Source of the DNA: an uncultured Prevotellaceae bacterium
GTDB lineage: Bacteria; Bacteroidota; Bacteroidia; Bacteroidales; Bacteroidaceae
Assembly (NCBI GenBank): GCA_946415695.1
Contig: CAMKTM010000153.1
Span: 1 to 6,080, forward strand
DNA length: 6,080 nt
Direction of reading: 5' to 3'
A program made the position numbers and the translations under genes. The notes beneath the pieces were generated by a model. The model saw nothing but the letters and a program-made list of their open reading frames with translations. It made no database searches and was not told where the DNA came from. The stretch's first letter is position 1. The number at the start of each line of letters is the position of its first letter. Positions 5,318 to 6,080 of this stretch are shown here, one piece after another.

Positions 5318-6080
5318 ATGAAACTCCAACAACTGATATGCGATTGCAAGCCGCAGGAAATGGCTGGCAGCATCGACAGGGAAGTGACTGGCATCGAGAT
5401 TGACAGTCGCCGCATCAAGGCTGGCAATGTCTTTGTCGCCATGCGCGGCACGCAGGTTGACGGACATTCTTTCGTCGGGAAGGCCATCGAGATGGGTGCC
5501 ACGGTGATTGTCTGCGAACAGTTGCCCGAAGTGCTCAAGGAAGATGTCACGTATCTTGTCTATCCCAGCACGGAGGATGTCGTGGGCCTTCTTGCTACGC
5601 ACTTCTTCGGAGACCCGACGCGGCGGATGCACCTCATCGGCGTGACCGGCACGAACGGCAAGACGACCATCGCCACCGTGCTCTACAATATCTTCCGCCA
5701 GCTTGGCTACAAGTGCGGCCTGTGCAGCACGGTGTGCAACTACATCGACGGTGTGGCAGTTCCCACGGAAGTGACCACGCCCGACCCCATCACCCTGAAC
5801 CGTCTGCTCGGGCAGATGGCGGACGAGGGCTGTGCTTACGCCTTCATGGAGGTCAGCTCGCACAGTGTCAGCCAGAAGCGCATCGGAGGGCTCTCGTTCA
5901 GCGGCGGCATCTTCACCAACCTCACGCGCGACCACCTCGACTATCACGGCACGTTCGAGAACTACCGCGACGCCAAGAAAGGTTTCTTCGATGCTTTGCC
6001 TGCCGACGCCTTCGCCATCATCAATGCCGACGACCGCAACGGCATGGTCATGGTGCAGAACTGCAAGGCGAAGGTCAAGA
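5318..6080 (+). CDS. murE: MurE, UDP-MurNAc-tripeptide synthetase, N-terminal part (3' end outside window)
   Basis: The frame runs open from ATG 5318 to the window edge (254 codons of a protein normally about 480-500 long). MurE adds the third amino acid, expected to be meso-diaminopimelate in this phylum, to UDP-MurNAc-L-Ala-D-Glu with ATP in the cytoplasm. Visible: the N-terminal UDP-binding domain with GIEIDSRRIKAGNVFVAMRG (25-44); the Mur-ligase P-loop GVTGTNGKTT (108-117, Lys115); TTPDP (153-157); EVSSHS (178-183); TNLTRDHLDYHGTFENY (200-216); and YRDAKKGFF (216-224), where Lys220 is the likely carbamylated lysine. The residues that decide diaminopimelate versus lysine (DNPR-type motif) lie beyond the window, so the substrate is inferred. 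It starts 24 nt after ftsI, with no Shine-Dalgarno, and is probably co-transcribed. Confidence 0.97.
   Translation, partial: MKLQQLICDCKPQEMAGSIDREVTGIEIDSRRIKAGNVFVAMRGTQVDGHSFVGKAIEMGATVIVCEQLPEVLKEDVTYLVYPSTEDVVGLLATHFFGDPTRRMHLIGVTGTNGKTTIATVLYNIFRQLGYKCGLCSTVCNYIDGVAVPTEVTTPDPITLNRLLGQMADEGCAYAFMEVSSHSVSQKRIGGLSFSGGIFTNLTRDHLDYHGTFENYRDAKKGFFDALPADAFAIINADDRNGMVMVQNCKAKVK

Noticed and set aside
4793..5947. Long open frame (384 codons) on the - strand across ftsI and murE
   Set aside because: It runs antisense to two genes with clear catalytic motifs and has no recognisable domain; long antisense frames are common in G/C-rich coding sequence.

Overview
The window holds the start of the division and cell wall (dcw) gene cluster of a member of the Bacteroidota, most likely of the Prevotella/Bacteroides type. 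Four things point there: the order mraZ, rsmH, FtsL-like gene, ftsI, murE; a division gene of the Bacteroidota-specific FtsL-like kind between rsmH and ftsI; a TAnnTTTG-type -7 promoter box in front of mraZ; and A/T-rich leaders without a Shine-Dalgarno sequence before every start. No virus, insertion sequence, CRISPR array, tRNA or rRNA is visible. All genes lie on the + strand.

Layout: 1-770 is the 3' part of an M16 (pitrilysin/insulinase-like) peptidase gene. Its interdomain linker is encoded by three tandem copies of a 22-bp palindromic repeat (141-206). 771-1004 is an intergenic region with a possible hairpin terminator (820-849) and the mraZ control region, where 10-bp-phased TGTGGGG repeats run into a TATCTTTG -7 box. 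1005-1454 is mraZ. 1455-1710 is an unusually long and repeat-rich gap, with G/A-rich inverted repeats, a long-range inverted repeat and an 8-bp tandem repeat. 1711-2646 is rsmH (mraW), 2672-3172 the FtsL-like gene, 3179-5293 ftsI with a C-terminal PASTA domain, and 5318 to the window edge the first 254 codons of murE.

The genes form one functional block. MraZ is the cluster's transcription factor and RsmH methylates 16S rRNA. The FtsL-like protein and FtsI belong to the septal peptidoglycan machine, and MurE makes the tripeptide precursor. The gaps after rsmH are short (25, 6 and 24 nt), as in a single transcript. The M16 gene lies upstream of the mraZ promoter and is probably a separate unit.

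The gene content is ordinary for the phylum. The parts worth a second look are non-coding or repeat-derived: the 66-bp in-frame palindromic insertion in the peptidase gene, the putative MraZ operator overlapping its own promoter, and the structured mraZ-rsmH spacer. I did not find a new multi-gene system.
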